Source: Nitrospira sp. (GTDB lineage Bacteria > Nitrospirota > Nitrospiria > Nitrospirales > Nitrospiraceae). From it: 35,333 nt of DNA. The notes beneath the pieces were generated by a model. The model saw only the letters and a program-made list of their open reading frames with translations, searched no databases and was not told the origin of the DNA. The stretch lies in NCBI GenBank assembly GCA_019636835.1, contig JAHBWU010000042.1, positions 1 to 35,333 of the forward strand. The letters are read 5' to 3'. Of the stretch, positions 6,966 through 17,023 are shown one piece after another. A program made the translations under genes and the position numbers. The first letter of the stretch is position 1; each line of letters begins with the position of its first letter.

Positions 6966-9287
6966 ATGAACGTACCGCCATTCACTCCGACACCTGCTCT
7001 TCAGGGAGAGCCTCCATCCGGCAGGGGGTCGTTTCCCAACTCGACCCTTGTGGGCGGACTGTTCAGTCGACGCCAAATCAGATCAATCACCGATGGGTTC
7101 ACAGGTTTCATCATCAAGACGGGCGGGATCGGCATCATCCTCTGCATTCTCGGGATGTGCGTCTTTCTGGTCAAAGAGGTCATCCCGCTTTTTCAACCGT
7201 CCCGCGCGACCTCGACCGAGTCGATTTCACTTTCAGCGCCTAAGACTACATCTACTACGGTGCTTATTGGAATCGACGAACAGCAAGAACTCGCTTATGT
7301 GCTGCGCGATGGTTCTCTGGAGTTTGTTTTTTTAGCAGGAGCGACTCCTGCGACGCAGGAAATCCCTTCGCGTACGCTGGTAACTGATGAATCGGTGACG
7401 GCCGTAACGCGTGCCCTGGGTAAAGGGCACTATCTGGCCGTGGGTACCGAGGACGGACGTATAATTCCGGTGGCGATCGAATTTACCCACGAGTTCAGAG
7501 GCAACGATCGCTTGATCTCTCCGTCCGTCACGGTTGGGACCCCTATCATGGCCGCGCCGACTCCGCAGCCAATCACAAAGATGGCGTATCAGCGCACGGA
7601 ATCCGATGTTCGCATCGCCGCGCTGCTACAAGACCAGCATCTTTGGCTGACCACGAGCCGAACAACATCGCGCCCGGATGGCACGGCCGCTGCCTCGATC
7701 ACGCAAGTCGACCTCACGCCCACTATCCCAGGAAGGATCACGGCGCTCACGCTCGGAAGTCGGGCGGAGATCCTTGCGGTGGGAACGGCAGAGGGCAATC
7801 TGCATCACCTGGACGTAGCAGAACCGGCGAGGCCGGTTCTTGTTGAGACGACCCGGGCTTCCGAGCAAGGCAAAGCCATTACCGCGCTTGCCTATCTCAT
7901 GGGTGATCGGAGTCTTATCGTTGGCCATGAGTCAGGTGAACTTTCAGTGTGGACGCCGGTGCGGGAACATCCCGGAACCAATAAGACCCATATGGCGCCC
8001 ATCCATCGGTTCGCCGCTCACCAGAGCGCCGTTACCGATATCACGATCTCCCAACGTGACAAAGGGTTTATTACCACTGATACGGGAGGAGAAATCCGGC
8101 TGCACCATTCGACGTCTGAACAAACGTTGCTGACTCTCACTCCACAACAGGGGGGCCTCCGCAACACCTATTTTTCTCCGAAAGCCGACGGCCTGGTGAG
8201 TGTGACCGAGGATAATCGACTGATCCACTACCACATTGCGAATCCATATCCAGAAATTACATGGGCAACCTTGTTTTCCCCGGTCTGGTACGAGGGGTAT
8301 GATCAACCGAAACTTGTCTGGCAATCCTCAAGCGGGTCGGACGACTTTGAGCCCAAATTCAGCCTGACCCCGCTTATCTTTGGAACTATTAAAGGCACCG
8401 TCTATGCCGTGCTGCTCGCAGTTCCATTGGCAGTCTTGGCCGCGATCTACACCGCAATGTTTATGCATCCAAATCTCCGGGCAAAGATCAAGCCCACGAT
8501 TGAAATTATGGCGGCGCTTCCCACGGTGGTCCTTGGATTTCTGGCAGGACTCTGGTTTGCGCCTGTTTTGGAGCGGAACTTTCCTGCCATGACGGGGATG
8601 GTGTTGGTTCTTCCCTTGGTCATTGCCGTTGCTGCCGGGTTCTATCTTATCCTCCCGGCATCTTTTCGGCATCGTATACGGCCGGGCGTCGAGGCCTTGC
8701 TCATGATGCCGATCATTGTCGCCGTCGTCTGGGGTTGCCTTGAGACCAATGCGTGGTGGGAATCGTTCTTATTCGATGGCCATTATAAGCCCTGGCTCGA
8801 ATCGCATCTCGGTCTGAATTATGACCAGCGCAACGCCGTCGTAGTCGGCGTGGCCATGGGATTTGCCATCATTCCCATCATCTACAGTATTTCGGAAGAG
8901 GCCCTCTCAAACGTTCCTAAGAACCTGATCGCCGGCTCCTTGGCCCTTGGTGCGACTCGGTGGCAAACGCTCGCCCATCTCGTCCTGATCTCCGCCAGTC
9001 CAGGCATTTTCTCGGCGTTGATGATTGGGTTCGGCCGGGCAGTGGGAGAGACCATGATCGTCCTCATGGCGACCGGCAATACGCCGATCATGGATTGGAG
9101 CCTATTTAACGGATTCCGGACGCTCTCCGCGAATATCGCGGTCGAAATTCCTGAAGCCCCGCAGGGTGGGACCTTGTATCGTACGCTCTTCTTAGCGGGG
9201 CTGCTTCTCTTTATGGCGACCTTTGCCCTCAATACGGCAGCGGAATTGATTCGCCAGAGACTCAGGTCGAAATACAGTCAATTCTAG
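6966..9287 (+). CDS. pstC: Phosphate ABC transporter permease PstC, long form with propeller-like insert
   Basis: PstC is one of two membrane subunits of the high-affinity phosphate importer. At 773 aa it is far longer than the roughly 300-aa basic form. After the first membrane helix (about residues 50-72) comes an insert of nearly 370 residues with repeated blades such as GHYLAVGTEDGRIIPV, AEILAVGTAEGNLHHLDV, RSLIVGHESGELSVWTP and KGFITTDTGGEIRLHH, which look like WD40-type strands. From about residue 460 it is an ordinary permease with the EAA loop GSLALGATRWQTLAHLVL and GRAVGETMIVLMATGN. Long PstC forms are known in Pseudomonas and relatives. The insert should face the periplasm; its role is not established. 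Confidence 0.93.
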   Translation: MNVPPFTPTPALQGEPPSGRGSFPNSTLVGGLFSRRQIRSITDGFTGFIIKTGGIGIILCILGMCVFLVKEVIPLFQPSRATSTESISLSAPKTTSTTVLIGIDEQQELAYVLRDGSLEFVFLAGATPATQEIPSRTLVTDESVTAVTRALGKGHYLAVGTEDGRIIPVAIEFTHEFRGNDRLISPSVTVGTPIMAAPTPQPITKMAYQRTESDVRIAALLQDQHLWLTTSRTTSRPDGTAAASITQVDLTPTIPGRITALTLGSRAEILAVGTAEGNLHHLDVAEPARPVLVETTRASEQGKAITALAYLMGDRSLIVGHESGELSVWTPVREHPGTNKTHMAPIHRFAAHQSAVTDITISQRDKGFITTDTGGEIRLHHSTSEQTLLTLTPQQGGLRNTYFSPKADGLVSVTEDNRLIHYHIANPYPEITWATLFSPVWYEGYDQPKLVWQSSSGSDDFEPKFSLTPLIFGTIKGTVYAVLLAVPLAVLAAIYTAMFMHPNLRAKIKPTIEIMAALPTVVLGFLAGLWFAPVLERNFPAMTGMVLVLPLVIAVAAGFYLILPASFRHRIRPGVEALLMMPIIVAVVWGCLETNAWWESFLFDGHYKPWLESHLGLNYDQRNAVVVGVAMGFAIIPIIYSISEEALSNVPKNLIAGSLALGATRWQTLAHLVLISASPGIFSALMIGFGRAVGETMIVLMATGNTPIMDWSLFNGFRTLSANIAVEIPEAPQGGTLYRTLFLAGLLLFMATFALNTAAELIRQRLRSKYSQF

Positions 9288-9341
9288 TCGAAACCGCATG
9301 GGCGAGGACAAGTTCTCACGGAGCAGCATGAGAGTACGTCG

Positions 9342-10757
9342 ATGAAACTGTGGATGAAGCATTTCTTCGGCAGCGGCGAGCTCTTCATCTGGGGCTGTGG
9401 GGCAGGACTTTCTCTGTCGCTGCTCATGATCGGAGGACTCCTCGTGCTCATCCTCCTCAACGGCTTCGGCTATTTCTGGCCGGCCGACCTTGTCGAATTG
9501 ACACTGAAGGACGGAAAACATGTGATCGGTCAGTTGGCAGGCGAGGAAGTGAGCCCCAAAGGGATCCCCCGAATAAGGATGAAGATCGGTAATCGTGACC
9601 TGTACGGGTTAGACTATCGGTGGATCAACAGCGATCAGATCATCGAACGGGCCAAGCCGTCCGACCTCGTGATGGTGGAACGGCGCGAATGGGGTAACTT
9701 CTATGGGCGTCTCGGGACCCTCCACAAGGAAGACCAAGTGGTGGCCGAAGGGTCGGATGCCGTATGGCAGTCCTTGCCGCCCCTTCTTCGGCATCAGGAA
9801 TCGAGTGAGACAGAGAGTGTATACACACTGCGTATCGTCGATGCCAATGGCAAAGAAAAGTCCGTATCACTTAGCCAAGTGATACGGGTCCTGCGACCCA
9901 ACGATCTTTCGACCTTAGAAAAGCTCCGGGTCTATATCGGCAACGTCTGGACTGTTTTGACCACAGAACCGCGAGAGGCCAATACCGAGGGAGGAATCTT
10001 TCCGGCCATCTTCGGCACGGTCATGATGGTGATCATCATGAGCGTCGTCGTGACCCCCTTCGGCGTCATCAGCGCGCTGTATCTCAGGGAATACGCCCGC
10101 CAGGGGGTCATTGTGCGGACTGTCCGGATCGCCGTCAACAATCTTGCCGGTGTTCCGTCGATCGTCTTCGGTGTGTTTGGTTTGGGGTTTTTTGTGTATG
10201 GGGTCGGCGGTACGATCGATGCGCTGTGGTTTTCCGAACGACTACCGACTCCTACGTTCGGTACGGGCGGTATCCTGTGGGCCTCATTGACACTGGCACT
10301 CCTGACGGTTCCTGTTGTGATCGTCGCGACCGAGGAGGGCCTTGCTGCAGTGCCGCGAGAATACCGCGAAGGGTCCATTGGGTTGGGCGCAACCAAATGG
10401 GAAACGATTTGGAAAGTCGTGCTTCCCACCGCACTCCCCGGCATTCTGACCGGCCTGATACTTGCCATGGCTCGCGCAGCTGGAGAGGTCGCGCCGTTGA
10501 TGCTGACAGGTGTGGTGAAACTGGCGCCTGCCATGCCGATCGATGGGACCTGGCCATTCCTGCATCTGGATCGAAAGTTTATGCACTTAGGCTTTCATAT
10601 CTATGACGTGGGGTTTCAATCGCCGAACGTTGAAGCCGCCAAGCCCATGGTCTATGTGACCACGTTGGTGCTAATTCTTGTCGTCGTGACGCTTAATCTG
10701 ACGGGCATCGTCTTGCGAAATCGAATGAGGAGGAAATATGCTGGATCAGCAGTATGA
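9342..10757 (+). CDS. pstA: Phosphate ABC transporter permease PstA, long form
   Basis: Second membrane subunit of the Pst importer, paired with PstC. The 471-aa protein has helix 1 at about residues 16-42, then a soluble insert of about 160 residues (43-205) with a strand-rich stretch ([27 protein letters not shown]). The permease core follows from about 220, with [20 protein letters not shown] and the EAA loop [25 protein letters not shown], then [14 protein letters not shown]. Shorter PstA proteins of about 290 aa lack the insert. It matches the long PstC next to it, so the two inserts probably form a paired periplasmic structure. Its 3' end overlaps pstB by 20 bases. Confidence 0.94.
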   Translation: MKLWMKHFFGSGELFIWGCGAGLSLSLLMIGGLLVLILLNGFGYFWPADLVELTLKDGKHVIGQLAGEEVSPKGIPRIRMKIGNRDLYGLDYRWINSDQIIERAKPSDLVMVERREWGNFYGRLGTLHKEDQVVAEGSDAVWQSLPPLLRHQESSETESVYTLRIVDANGKEKSVSLSQVIRVLRPNDLSTLEKLRVYIGNVWTVLTTEPREANTEGGIFPAIFGTVMMVIIMSVVVTPFGVISALYLREYARQGVIVRTVRIAVNNLAGVPSIVFGVFGLGFFVYGVGGTIDALWFSERLPTPTFGTGGILWASLTLALLTVPVVIVATEEGLAAVPREYREGSIGLGATKWETIWKVVLPTALPGILTGLILAMARAAGEVAPLMLTGVVKLAPAMPIDGTWPFLHLDRKFMHLGFHIYDVGFQSPNVEAAKPMVYVTTLVLILVVVTLNLTGIVLRNRMRRKYAGSAV

Positions 10758-11616
10758 GCTGAGGTCCGCTATCCCTCACCGTTCACCTACTTCTTCCTCG
10801 CTGGAGATGGAGAGCATGGATTCCCCTGATTCCAAGGTGTCGGACCAACGAAGGCCCCAAGTACAGTCCAAACTTCGGGTGCAGGGCTTCAACTTTTTCT
10901 ACGGACTTGTCCAATCGCTCTTCAAGATCGACCTGGACATCCCGGAACATCAAGTGACGGCATTCATTGGGCCATCCGGTTGCGGAAAATCCACGTTGCT
11001 CCGGTGCATGAACCGCTTGAATGACCTTATCGAAGGCGCGAGACATGAAGGGAATATTCTTCTTGACGATGTCGATATCTTCAACCCGAAGATCGATATC
11101 ACCGATCTGCGTAAGCGCGTGGGAATGGTGTTCCAAAAATCCAACCCCTTTCCCAAATCGATCTATGAAAATATCGCGTATGGTCCGCGGCTGCAAGGGT
11201 TGAAGAACCGGACGGTCCTGGAGGATATTGTGGAAGGAAGTCTCCGGGGGGCTGGTCTCTGGGAGGAAGTGAAGGATCGACTCCACAAGAGCGCCCTTGG
11301 TTTGTCGGGCGGTCAGCAGCAGCGGCTCTGTATTGCGCGAGCCCTCGCCGTCAAGCCGGAGGTTCTCCTGATGGATGAGCCTTGTTCCGCGCTCGACCCG
11401 ATCGCCACAGGGATCATCGAAGAATTGCTGTTTTCACTCAAGAAGGAGTTGACGGTCGTCATTGTGACGCACAACATGCAGCAAGCGGCACGGGTGTCCG
11501 ATAGTACGGCGTTCATGTACCTCGGGCAATTGGTCGAGTTCGGTCGTACAAAACAGCTGTTCACCAACCCTTCGAAGAAGCAGACGGAAGATTATATCAC
11601 CGGGCGATTCGGGTGA
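10738..11616 (+). CDS. pstB: Phosphate ABC transporter ATP-binding protein PstB
   Basis: The cytoplasmic ATPase that powers phosphate uptake through PstC and PstA. The 292-aa protein has all ABC motifs: Walker [10 protein letters not shown] (about residues 79-87), Q-loop in [15 protein letters not shown], signature [14 protein letters not shown], Walker [14 protein letters not shown] and H-loop [13 protein letters not shown]. The roughly 40 residues before the ABC fold (from LDQQYELR to QVQSK) are an unusually long lead; internal ATGs at 10807 and 10816 are alternatives. A GAGGAGGA run just before the ATG at 10738 supports the long form. It overlaps pstA and is followed directly by phoU, so translation is probably coupled. 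Confidence 0.97.
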   Translation: MLDQQYELRSAIPHRSPTSSSLEMESMDSPDSKVSDQRRPQVQSKLRVQGFNFFYGLVQSLFKIDLDIPEHQVTAFIGPSGCGKSTLLRCMNRLNDLIEGARHEGNILLDDVDIFNPKIDITDLRKRVGMVFQKSNPFPKSIYENIAYGPRLQGLKNRTVLEDIVEGSLRGAGLWEEVKDRLHKSALGLSGGQQQRLCIARALAVKPEVLLMDEPCSALDPIATGIIEELLFSLKKELTVVIVTHNMQQAARVSDSTAFMYLGQLVEFGRTKQLFTNPSKKQTEDYITGRFG

Positions 11617-11620
11617 TTTG

Positions 11621-12292
11621 ATGGGACAGCGGCATTTTGACGAAGAGCTCGCGGAACTCAAGACGAAACTGGCGAAGATGGCCGGTCTAGCCGAGGACCA
11701 AATCGACAAAGCCTTGACGGCGCTGGTCACGCGCGATGCCGCCCTTGCCTGCCGCGTGATCGAGCGAGACCACAAGGTGAACGCGATGGACGTGGAAATC
11801 GACGAGGCGTGCATCGAATTGTTGGCACTCCACCAGCCCGCGGCGCGCGACCTTCGGTTGGTGACGACGGCCATGAAACTTTCCACTGAGCTCGAACGTA
11901 TCAGTGACTTAGCAGAAAGCATCTGTGAGCGAGCGATCGAACTAAACGAAGAACCTCAACTCAAGCCCTACATCGATATACCGCGGATGGGGAGCCTCGC
12001 GCGGGTCATGGTGAAGGAAAGCATTGATGCCTTCGTCAAAGAGGATGCCACGCTGGCCAGGAAAGTGATCATAGATGATGACTTCGTCGATGATCTCATG
12101 GAACAGCTGTTTCGTGAACTGCTCTCGTTCATGATGGAAAATCCCCATACAATTTCGCGCGCTATTCGCTTGAGCTTCATCGCCAAGTCTCTGGAGCGAG
12201 TGGCCGATCATGCCACCAACATTGCCGAGCTGGTCGTCTATCTGGTTGAAGGCAAGATCATCCGACATACAACACCGCCGGTTCCGATGTAA
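11621..12292 (+). CDS. phoU: Phosphate signalling protein PhoU
   Basis: PhoU is a metal-binding helical protein that transmits Pst occupancy to the PhoR kinase and keeps the Pho regulon off when phosphate is plentiful. The 223-aa protein consists of two repeats of a three-helix bundle, each with the ExxxD motif: ELERISDLAESI in the first and SLERVADHATNIAE in the second. It starts four bases after the pstB stop; the ATG at 11621 is preferred over the TTG just before it. It closes the operon. Confidence 0.96.
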   Translation: MGQRHFDEELAELKTKLAKMAGLAEDQIDKALTALVTRDAALACRVIERDHKVNAMDVEIDEACIELLALHQPAARDLRLVTTAMKLSTELERISDLAESICERAIELNEEPQLKPYIDIPRMGSLARVMVKESIDAFVKEDATLARKVIIDDDFVDDLMEQLFRELLSFMMENPHTISRAIRLSFIAKSLERVADHATNIAELVVYLVEGKIIRHTTPPVPM

Positions 12293-12299
12293 CATCCCG

Positions 12300-12339
12300 A
12301 TTCATTCCCGGTCAGGGCGCACATGACCAGAGCATGAAT
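12300..12339 (+). terminator. Possible terminator after phoU
   Basis: Nested inverted repeats: ATTCAT (12300-12305) with ATGAAT (12334-12339), and inside them GGTCA (12310-12314) with TGACC (12324-12328). Only a weak T-rich stretch (CCCGTTTGTTTG) follows, so intrinsic termination is plausible but not clear. Confidence 0.35.
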
Positions 12340-12385
12340 GCCCGTTTGTTTGAAATGACCCTTCCCCTGTGCTAGCATCCACGGC

Positions 12386-14794
12386 ATGGGTGCCACCACC
12401 TCGGCGAAGCGGAGAGAAGCCCGCCGCGCCCCATCCCCTTCTTCGCATATTCAGCGCGAAGTGATCGGCGTGATTTTGATCGCGCTGAGCTTGCTTATGC
12501 TCTTGAGCCTTTTGTCATTTGTGCCTGGGGAGGCGAAGATTGTGGCGGACGGTGCATCGGACACCCACCCGCCCCGAAATCTCATCGGCTCATTCGGAGC
12601 CCTCTTGGCGGGGGCGTTTTTTTATAGTATCGGTGGAGCGGCCTATCTCTTTCCCCTGCTGCTGGGGCGGTTGGGATTTCGCTGTTTCTCCCAGGTGCCG
12701 GTGAGTCTCAGGCTGCGGACGGCCGCCAGCTCCCTCGCGGCGGTCTTCTTCTTGAGCGCCTTTCTGCATCTTGAAACGACGGGGGTTCCGACGTTGACCA
12801 GCGGGATGATTTCCCGAGGGATGGCCGGTGGTGTCGTCGGCCAGACAATCGCCGAGGGGCTCCGTGCCGTCTTTGCCGGAACCGGGGCCCATATTCTCAT
12901 CATTACAGGATTTCTTGTGTCTCTCCTCCTGACAACACCGCTGTCATTGGCTGAAGCCGTGCGTCGGATGCCGGAACGTTGGGCCACGCTCCGCGAAGGA
13001 GTGTCCGCCGTGATGCCTGAGCGATCGATCGAAGTCCAAAAGGAGGCCGGCAATCGACGGTTACGGGTTAAGTCTTCCAGACCAACCACCATCACCGTGG
13101 AAGATGAGACGACTGTTGAAAGGATCGAAACAGCTCCGCCGGCTCCGGTCATCCAGCCATTCCCTGTCACAACCTCGACAGTGGAAACCCAAACGACTGA
13201 GCAGGAAGTGGTTGTTCCGACGGCTGAGCCCGGGGACTATCAACTGCCCGACCCGGAGATACTGTTAAGCGATCCCTCGGGACCGATGGATCGGATGTCG
13301 GATGAAGAGTTAAAAGCACAGTCCGAGGTCTTATCACGAGCATTGATGAGTTTCGGCATCGAAGGCATTGTAACGGAAGTGAGGCCCGGCCCTGTCGTGA
13401 CGATGTACGAATTTGAGCCCGCGCCCGGCACGAAAGTGTCCCGCATTGTGAATCTGGCTGATGACCTTGCGTTGGCTCTCAAGGCGACGAGTCTACGAAT
13501 CGTTGCTCCGTTGCCGGGGAAATCAGTGGTCGGGATCGAGGTGCCGAACCGGTCTCGAGAGACGGTGTCGCTGAAGGAAGTCGTCATGAGCGAGGCCTTT
13601 CGTCGGGCAAGATCCAGACTGACGCTGGCCTTGGGCAAGGATATCTTCGGTGCCCCGATGACGGCCGATCTGAAGACGATGCCGCATCTCTTGGTAGCCG
13701 GTGCGACCGGTGCCGGGAAGAGTGTCAGTTTGAATACGATGTTGCTCAGCATCCTCTTTTCCGCCAAGCCCAGTGAAGTGAAGCTTCTGCTCATTGACCC
13801 GAAGATGCTCGAGTTTCAGTCGTATGAGGGTATTCCTCATCTGTTGCGACCGGTTATTACGGAGCCCAAATCAGCCGCGAGAGGGCTGGGGTGGGTCGTC
13901 GCCGAAATGGAGCGACGGTACAAGCTGCTGGCAGAGGCAAGTGTGCGGAACATCGATGCGTACAATCGAAAGGTCGCCGGTTTGCAGGAGGTGTTTGCCG
14001 ACAACAACCCACCGGGTGTCGGGCAGACAGAGCTTCCAATACAATTTCTCTCTGAAGAAGAGCGTCTCTCTGCCGGTGAAACATCAATCGCCGAGGGTGA
14101 ACGGGGTTGCATGCAGCCGAAACCGACGCCCCCGGAACCGCTGCCTTTTATCGTCGTCATGATCGACGAGCTGGCGGATCTGATGATGGTGGCTCCCAAA
14201 GATGTGGAGGACAAGATCGCGCGACTCGCACAGATGGCACGGGCTTCCGGTATTCATCTGGTGCTGGCCACTCAGCGTCCATCCGTTGATGTGCTGACCG
14301 GCTTGATCAAAGCAAATTTCCCGGCACGAATCGCGTTTCAAGTATCCTCGAAGACCGACTCACGGACCATTCTTGATGCAAACGGAGCGGAGGCCTTACT
14401 CGGTCGCGGCGATATGCTGTACCTGGCCTCCGGCACAGGCCGCCTCGCGCGTTTGCATGGGTCTTTTGTATCGGACGACGATGTCCGTTCGGTGGTGGAG
14501 TTTGTAAAGAACCAAGCGTCTCCCGTCTATAATCAGGAACTGCAATCGCTCAAGTTGGAGGAAGCGGCGGAGGAAGAGGCAAAAGATGAAGTGTACGAAC
14601 AGGCCAAAGACCTGGTGCTGTCGACCGGACAGGCTTCAGCCTCGTTGATTCAGCGCCGACTGCGAGTCGGCTATCCTCGGGCGGCGCGCATGATCGAACA
14701 GATGGAATCGGAAGGCATTGTGGGTGCGGCGGGTCGTGATGGGCGTCGAGAGGTGCTTGGTCGGCGCGGCCCGGTCGGCGCGGCGGAAGCATGA
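12386..14794 (+). CDS. ftsK: DNA translocase FtsK/SpoIIIE
   Basis: A membrane-anchored motor at the division septum that pumps DNA and helps resolve chromosome dimers. The 802-aa protein has four or so N-terminal membrane helices (about residues 27-190). A short Thr/Val/Pro-rich linker follows (about 220-290). The motor domain has Walker A GATGAGKS (439-446), Walker B VVMIDELADLMM (about 590-600) and the ATQRPSVDVLTGLIKANFPAR segment. The C-terminal gamma winged helix (about 731-795, ASLIQRRLRVGYPRAARMIEQME) recognises oriented KOPS-like sites. The linker is much shorter than in E. coli FtsK, as in many bacteria. Its stop overlaps the lolA start. Confidence 0.97.
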   Translation: MGATTSAKRREARRAPSPSSHIQREVIGVILIALSLLMLLSLLSFVPGEAKIVADGASDTHPPRNLIGSFGALLAGAFFYSIGGAAYLFPLLLGRLGFRCFSQVPVSLRLRTAASSLAAVFFLSAFLHLETTGVPTLTSGMISRGMAGGVVGQTIAEGLRAVFAGTGAHILIITGFLVSLLLTTPLSLAEAVRRMPERWATLREGVSAVMPERSIEVQKEAGNRRLRVKSSRPTTITVEDETTVERIETAPPAPVIQPFPVTTSTVETQTTEQEVVVPTAEPGDYQLPDPEILLSDPSGPMDRMSDEELKAQSEVLSRALMSFGIEGIVTEVRPGPVVTMYEFEPAPGTKVSRIVNLADDLALALKATSLRIVAPLPGKSVVGIEVPNRSRETVSLKEVVMSEAFRRARSRLTLALGKDIFGAPMTADLKTMPHLLVAGATGAGKSVSLNTMLLSILFSAKPSEVKLLLIDPKMLEFQSYEGIPHLLRPVITEPKSAARGLGWVVAEMERRYKLLAEASVRNIDAYNRKVAGLQEVFADNNPPGVGQTELPIQFLSEEERLSAGETSIAEGERGCMQPKPTPPEPLPFIVVMIDELADLMMVAPKDVEDKIARLAQMARASGIHLVLATQRPSVDVLTGLIKANFPARIAFQVSSKTDSRTILDANGAEALLGRGDMLYLASGTGRLARLHGSFVSDDDVRSVVEFVKNQASPVYNQELQSLKLEEAAEEEAKDEVYEQAKDLVLSTGQASASLIQRRLRVGYPRAARMIEQMESEGIVGAAGRDGRREVLGRRGPVGAAEA

Positions 14795-15498
14795 TGCGTT
14801 GGTGGCTTGCAGCTCCATTGAGTGTCCTGTTCGTCTTGCCGGCCTGGGCGGTGGGCGGGCCGATTGATGAAAAAGCGTTGCAGGAAGTTCGCGAAGTCGT
14901 CAAACAATTGCAAGCACGATACGAGAAAACGAAGGATCTGCAGGCCGATTTTTCTCAGAAAACCAAGATTGAAGGGTTTGAGCGGCCTGTGACCTCGGCC
15001 GGCAAGGTCTATATCAAAAAGCCCGGCCGCTTACGGTGGGACTATTTGGATCCGGCGACTGAGCAAATCTATGTGAACCAGGACGATGTGAAGGTATACG
15101 TTCCCGAACATAAGCAGGTCCTGGTCGGGAAACTGACGCAGATGGCTGCCTCCAAAGCGCCGTTGGAATTGTTGCAGGGAGCGGCCAAGTTGGATGAGTC
15201 GTTTGAGATTCAACCCACCACGGGAAAAGATCGTGGAATGGGGGGTACGCCGCTTATCACGCTCATTCCTAAAGCCAAGGAGCAGGAATCCACCCAGAAT
15301 CTTCAGAAGATCATCGTCGAGGTCTTTCCAAAAACCCATTATATCCGTACGGTGTCGCTCCATGAGATCAGCGGCAATGTCGCCGTCTTTGAATTTTCGA
15401 ACTTGAAACCAAACCTGGGATTAGGTAATGAGGTGTTTGACTTTAAGACACCGTCGGATGTGGAAGTCGTCAGGGCTCCGGTATTGAACGGGCCCTAG
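14791..15498 (+). CDS. lolA: Outer-membrane lipoprotein carrier protein LolA
   Basis: LolA ferries lipoproteins across the periplasm from LolCDE to the outer membrane. The 235-aa protein has a signal peptide (about 1-20, ending PAWA). The LolA fold follows: helix QEVREVVKQLQARYEKTKDLQADFSQKT, then strands including GKVYIKKPGRLRWDYLDP, a near-universal signature. The end of the domain is NVAVFEFSNLKPNLGLGNEVFDFKTP. It overlaps ftsK by four bases (ATGA), implying translational coupling. Its client proteins in this window would include Pal. Confidence 0.95.
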   Translation: MMRWWLAAPLSVLFVLPAWAVGGPIDEKALQEVREVVKQLQARYEKTKDLQADFSQKTKIEGFERPVTSAGKVYIKKPGRLRWDYLDPATEQIYVNQDDVKVYVPEHKQVLVGKLTQMAASKAPLELLQGAAKLDESFEIQPTTGKDRGMGGTPLITLIPKAKEQESTQNLQKIIVEVFPKTHYIRTVSLHEISGNVAVFEFSNLKPNLGLGNEVFDFKTPSDVEVVRAPVLNGP

Positions 15499-15553
15499 TC
15501 GTCAGGCGACCACGTCGACGATTGACGTTTGGGCTCAAGGAGTGATCTGAGAC

Positions 15554-16315
15554 ATGACAGTTGAAACGGGCACAGTGGTCGAAGCCGTCGATCAAGCGGT
15601 GGCAAGATTGGATTTTGACCGACTTCGCCAGGAATATTGGGAGCAAAACGAGTTCCTGGTGATCAAGCAATTCTTGCCCCGTGCCTTCGTCGAGGAAGTA
15701 TTCGTTCCCCAGGCCCAGGGCGTGAAAGCGGAGCTCAATCGAAACTTTATTCCAGGCCACAAGAAAGGCGGAAGCGTCAGTTATTACACCGTGCAAGAAA
15801 AAGCTCCCCGTTTTCTCGACCTCTACCGGTCTGAGTCGTTCCGAACATTCCTGAACCGGCTCGTGGAGGCGAAGCTGATGTTCTGTCCGGACAACGATCC
15901 CCATTCCTGCGCCCTGTACTACTACACTGAACCGGGCGACCACATTGGGTTCCACTACGATACCTCGTACTATAAGGGTGCACGGTACACGATTTTGATG
16001 GGGCTTGTTGATCGGTCAACCCAGTGCAAGTTGGTGTGCGAGCTTTTCAAAGACCACCCCACCAAGCAGCCGCGCCATCTTGAGCTGATCACTGAACCAG
16101 GCGATATGGTGATTTTCAACGGTGACAAGCTCTGGCATGCGGTCACGCCTCTTGGAGAGGGTGAAGAGCGGATTGCGCTCACGATGGAGTACGTTACAGA
16201 TCCGGAGATGGGCACAGTCAAACGGCTCTATTCAAACCTCAAAGATTCCTTCGGCTATTTCGGCTTCGCCACGGTTTTTAAACGGGCGCTGGGTTTGAAC
16301 CGATCGAAGTCATGA
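15554..16315 (+). CDS. 2-oxoglutarate/Fe(II)-dependent oxygenase
   Basis: A predicted cytoplasmic dioxygenase that would couple decarboxylation of 2-oxoglutarate to oxidation of an unknown substrate. The 253-aa protein has the iron-binding facial triad HxD...H as His134, Asp136 (HYDTSYY) and His195 (KLWHAVTP), and Arg206 (EERIALTMEY) to bind 2-oxoglutarate. Having Asp rather than Gly in the HxD position points to hydroxylase rather than halogenase chemistry. AAGGAG lies about 11 bases before the ATG. It follows lolA by 55 bases and may be cotranscribed, with no evident functional link. The substrate cannot be told from sequence. Confidence 0.85.
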   Translation: MTVETGTVVEAVDQAVARLDFDRLRQEYWEQNEFLVIKQFLPRAFVEEVFVPQAQGVKAELNRNFIPGHKKGGSVSYYTVQEKAPRFLDLYRSESFRTFLNRLVEAKLMFCPDNDPHSCALYYYTEPGDHIGFHYDTSYYKGARYTILMGLVDRSTQCKLVCELFKDHPTKQPRHLELITEPGDMVIFNGDKLWHAVTPLGEGEERIALTMEYVTDPEMGTVKRLYSNLKDSFGYFGFATVFKRALGLNRSKS

Positions 16316-16341
16316 AAATTCGCTTCCGGATTTGCTCGCCG

Positions 16342-16367
16342 TTCCTGATGCAACTCACCGTCAGGAA
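16342..16367. terminator. Hairpin between convergent genes
   Basis: TTCCTGA (16342-16348) and TCAGGAA (16361-16367) form a perfect 7-bp stem with a 12-base loop between the oxygenase gene and the convergent response regulator, whose stop codon lies within the right arm. No T-tract follows on either side, so a two-way terminator is only a possibility. Confidence 0.35.
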
Positions 16368-16714
16368 GATGTGCCGATAGCACGGTGAAGTATCCCGCAT
16401 AGCTCTTCTCGCTTCCACGGTTTGGTCAAGCGAGCATACGCTCGGAGAGGCCCGAGGTCTCTATTCGAAGCAGTTAAGACGATCACGGGAAGTGAAGGAT
16501 GAGAAACTTGGAGCTTCTCCAAAACCGAGCAACCATCTCCATCCGGCAGCCCGAGATCGAGGAGAACGGCATTGTAAACATTCCGTTCGATGGAAGAGAA
16601 AGCCTGGCGACAGGTTTGTACGCAGTCCACTTGGAATCCTTCGAATTCGAGTAAATCTTGTAACCCCATCGCGATATCAAGGTCATCCTCTACAACCAAT
16701 ACGGAACGCGCCAT
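16361..16714 (-). CDS. Single-domain response regulator
   Basis: A receiver-only signalling protein, 117 aa from the ATG at 16714 (MARSVLVVEDD). It has the acidic pair Asp10/Asp11, the phosphoacceptor Asp53 (LLDLGLPDGDG), Thr81 (VLTAS) and Lys98 (LTKPW). The gap from Thr81 to Lys98 is 17 residues rather than the usual 22 or so, so the alpha4/beta5 face is shortened. The frame is open to an ATG at 16870, adding 52 residues without domain character; neither start has an ideal ribosome binding site. No kinase or output domain is adjacent. Confidence 0.8.
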   Translation of the reverse strand: MARSVLVVEDDLDIAMGLQDLLEFEGFQVDCVQTCRQAFSSIERNVYNAVLLDLGLPDGDGCSVLEKLQVSHPSLPVIVLTASNRDLGPLRAYARLTKPWKREELCGILHRAIGTSS

Positions 16715-17023
16715 TCTCAGTTCGACTCCAGCATTCGCATTGTGACTCGGTTCTTGAGCCGGGTCTATCGCCCGCTGCGGACGATTCGTCTCAAAAAGAG
16801 CATCACATGGTGAGGAAAGTGGGAGATTTCTTACCACTTGAGTGACTGCCGGTTCCATAACGCGCTCCATCTTGTCTAGTGAGTCCTAGGTGAACTAAAT
16901 GCGCCGAAACTTTCAGTGTAAAGTAAGCAACGTTCATTCCAGGATGGTGGACCAGAAATGTGGGTCGATGTAATTGATTATTCGTCGAATTAATAAAATA
17001 AATGATTGTTTGAGGTGTGAGAC

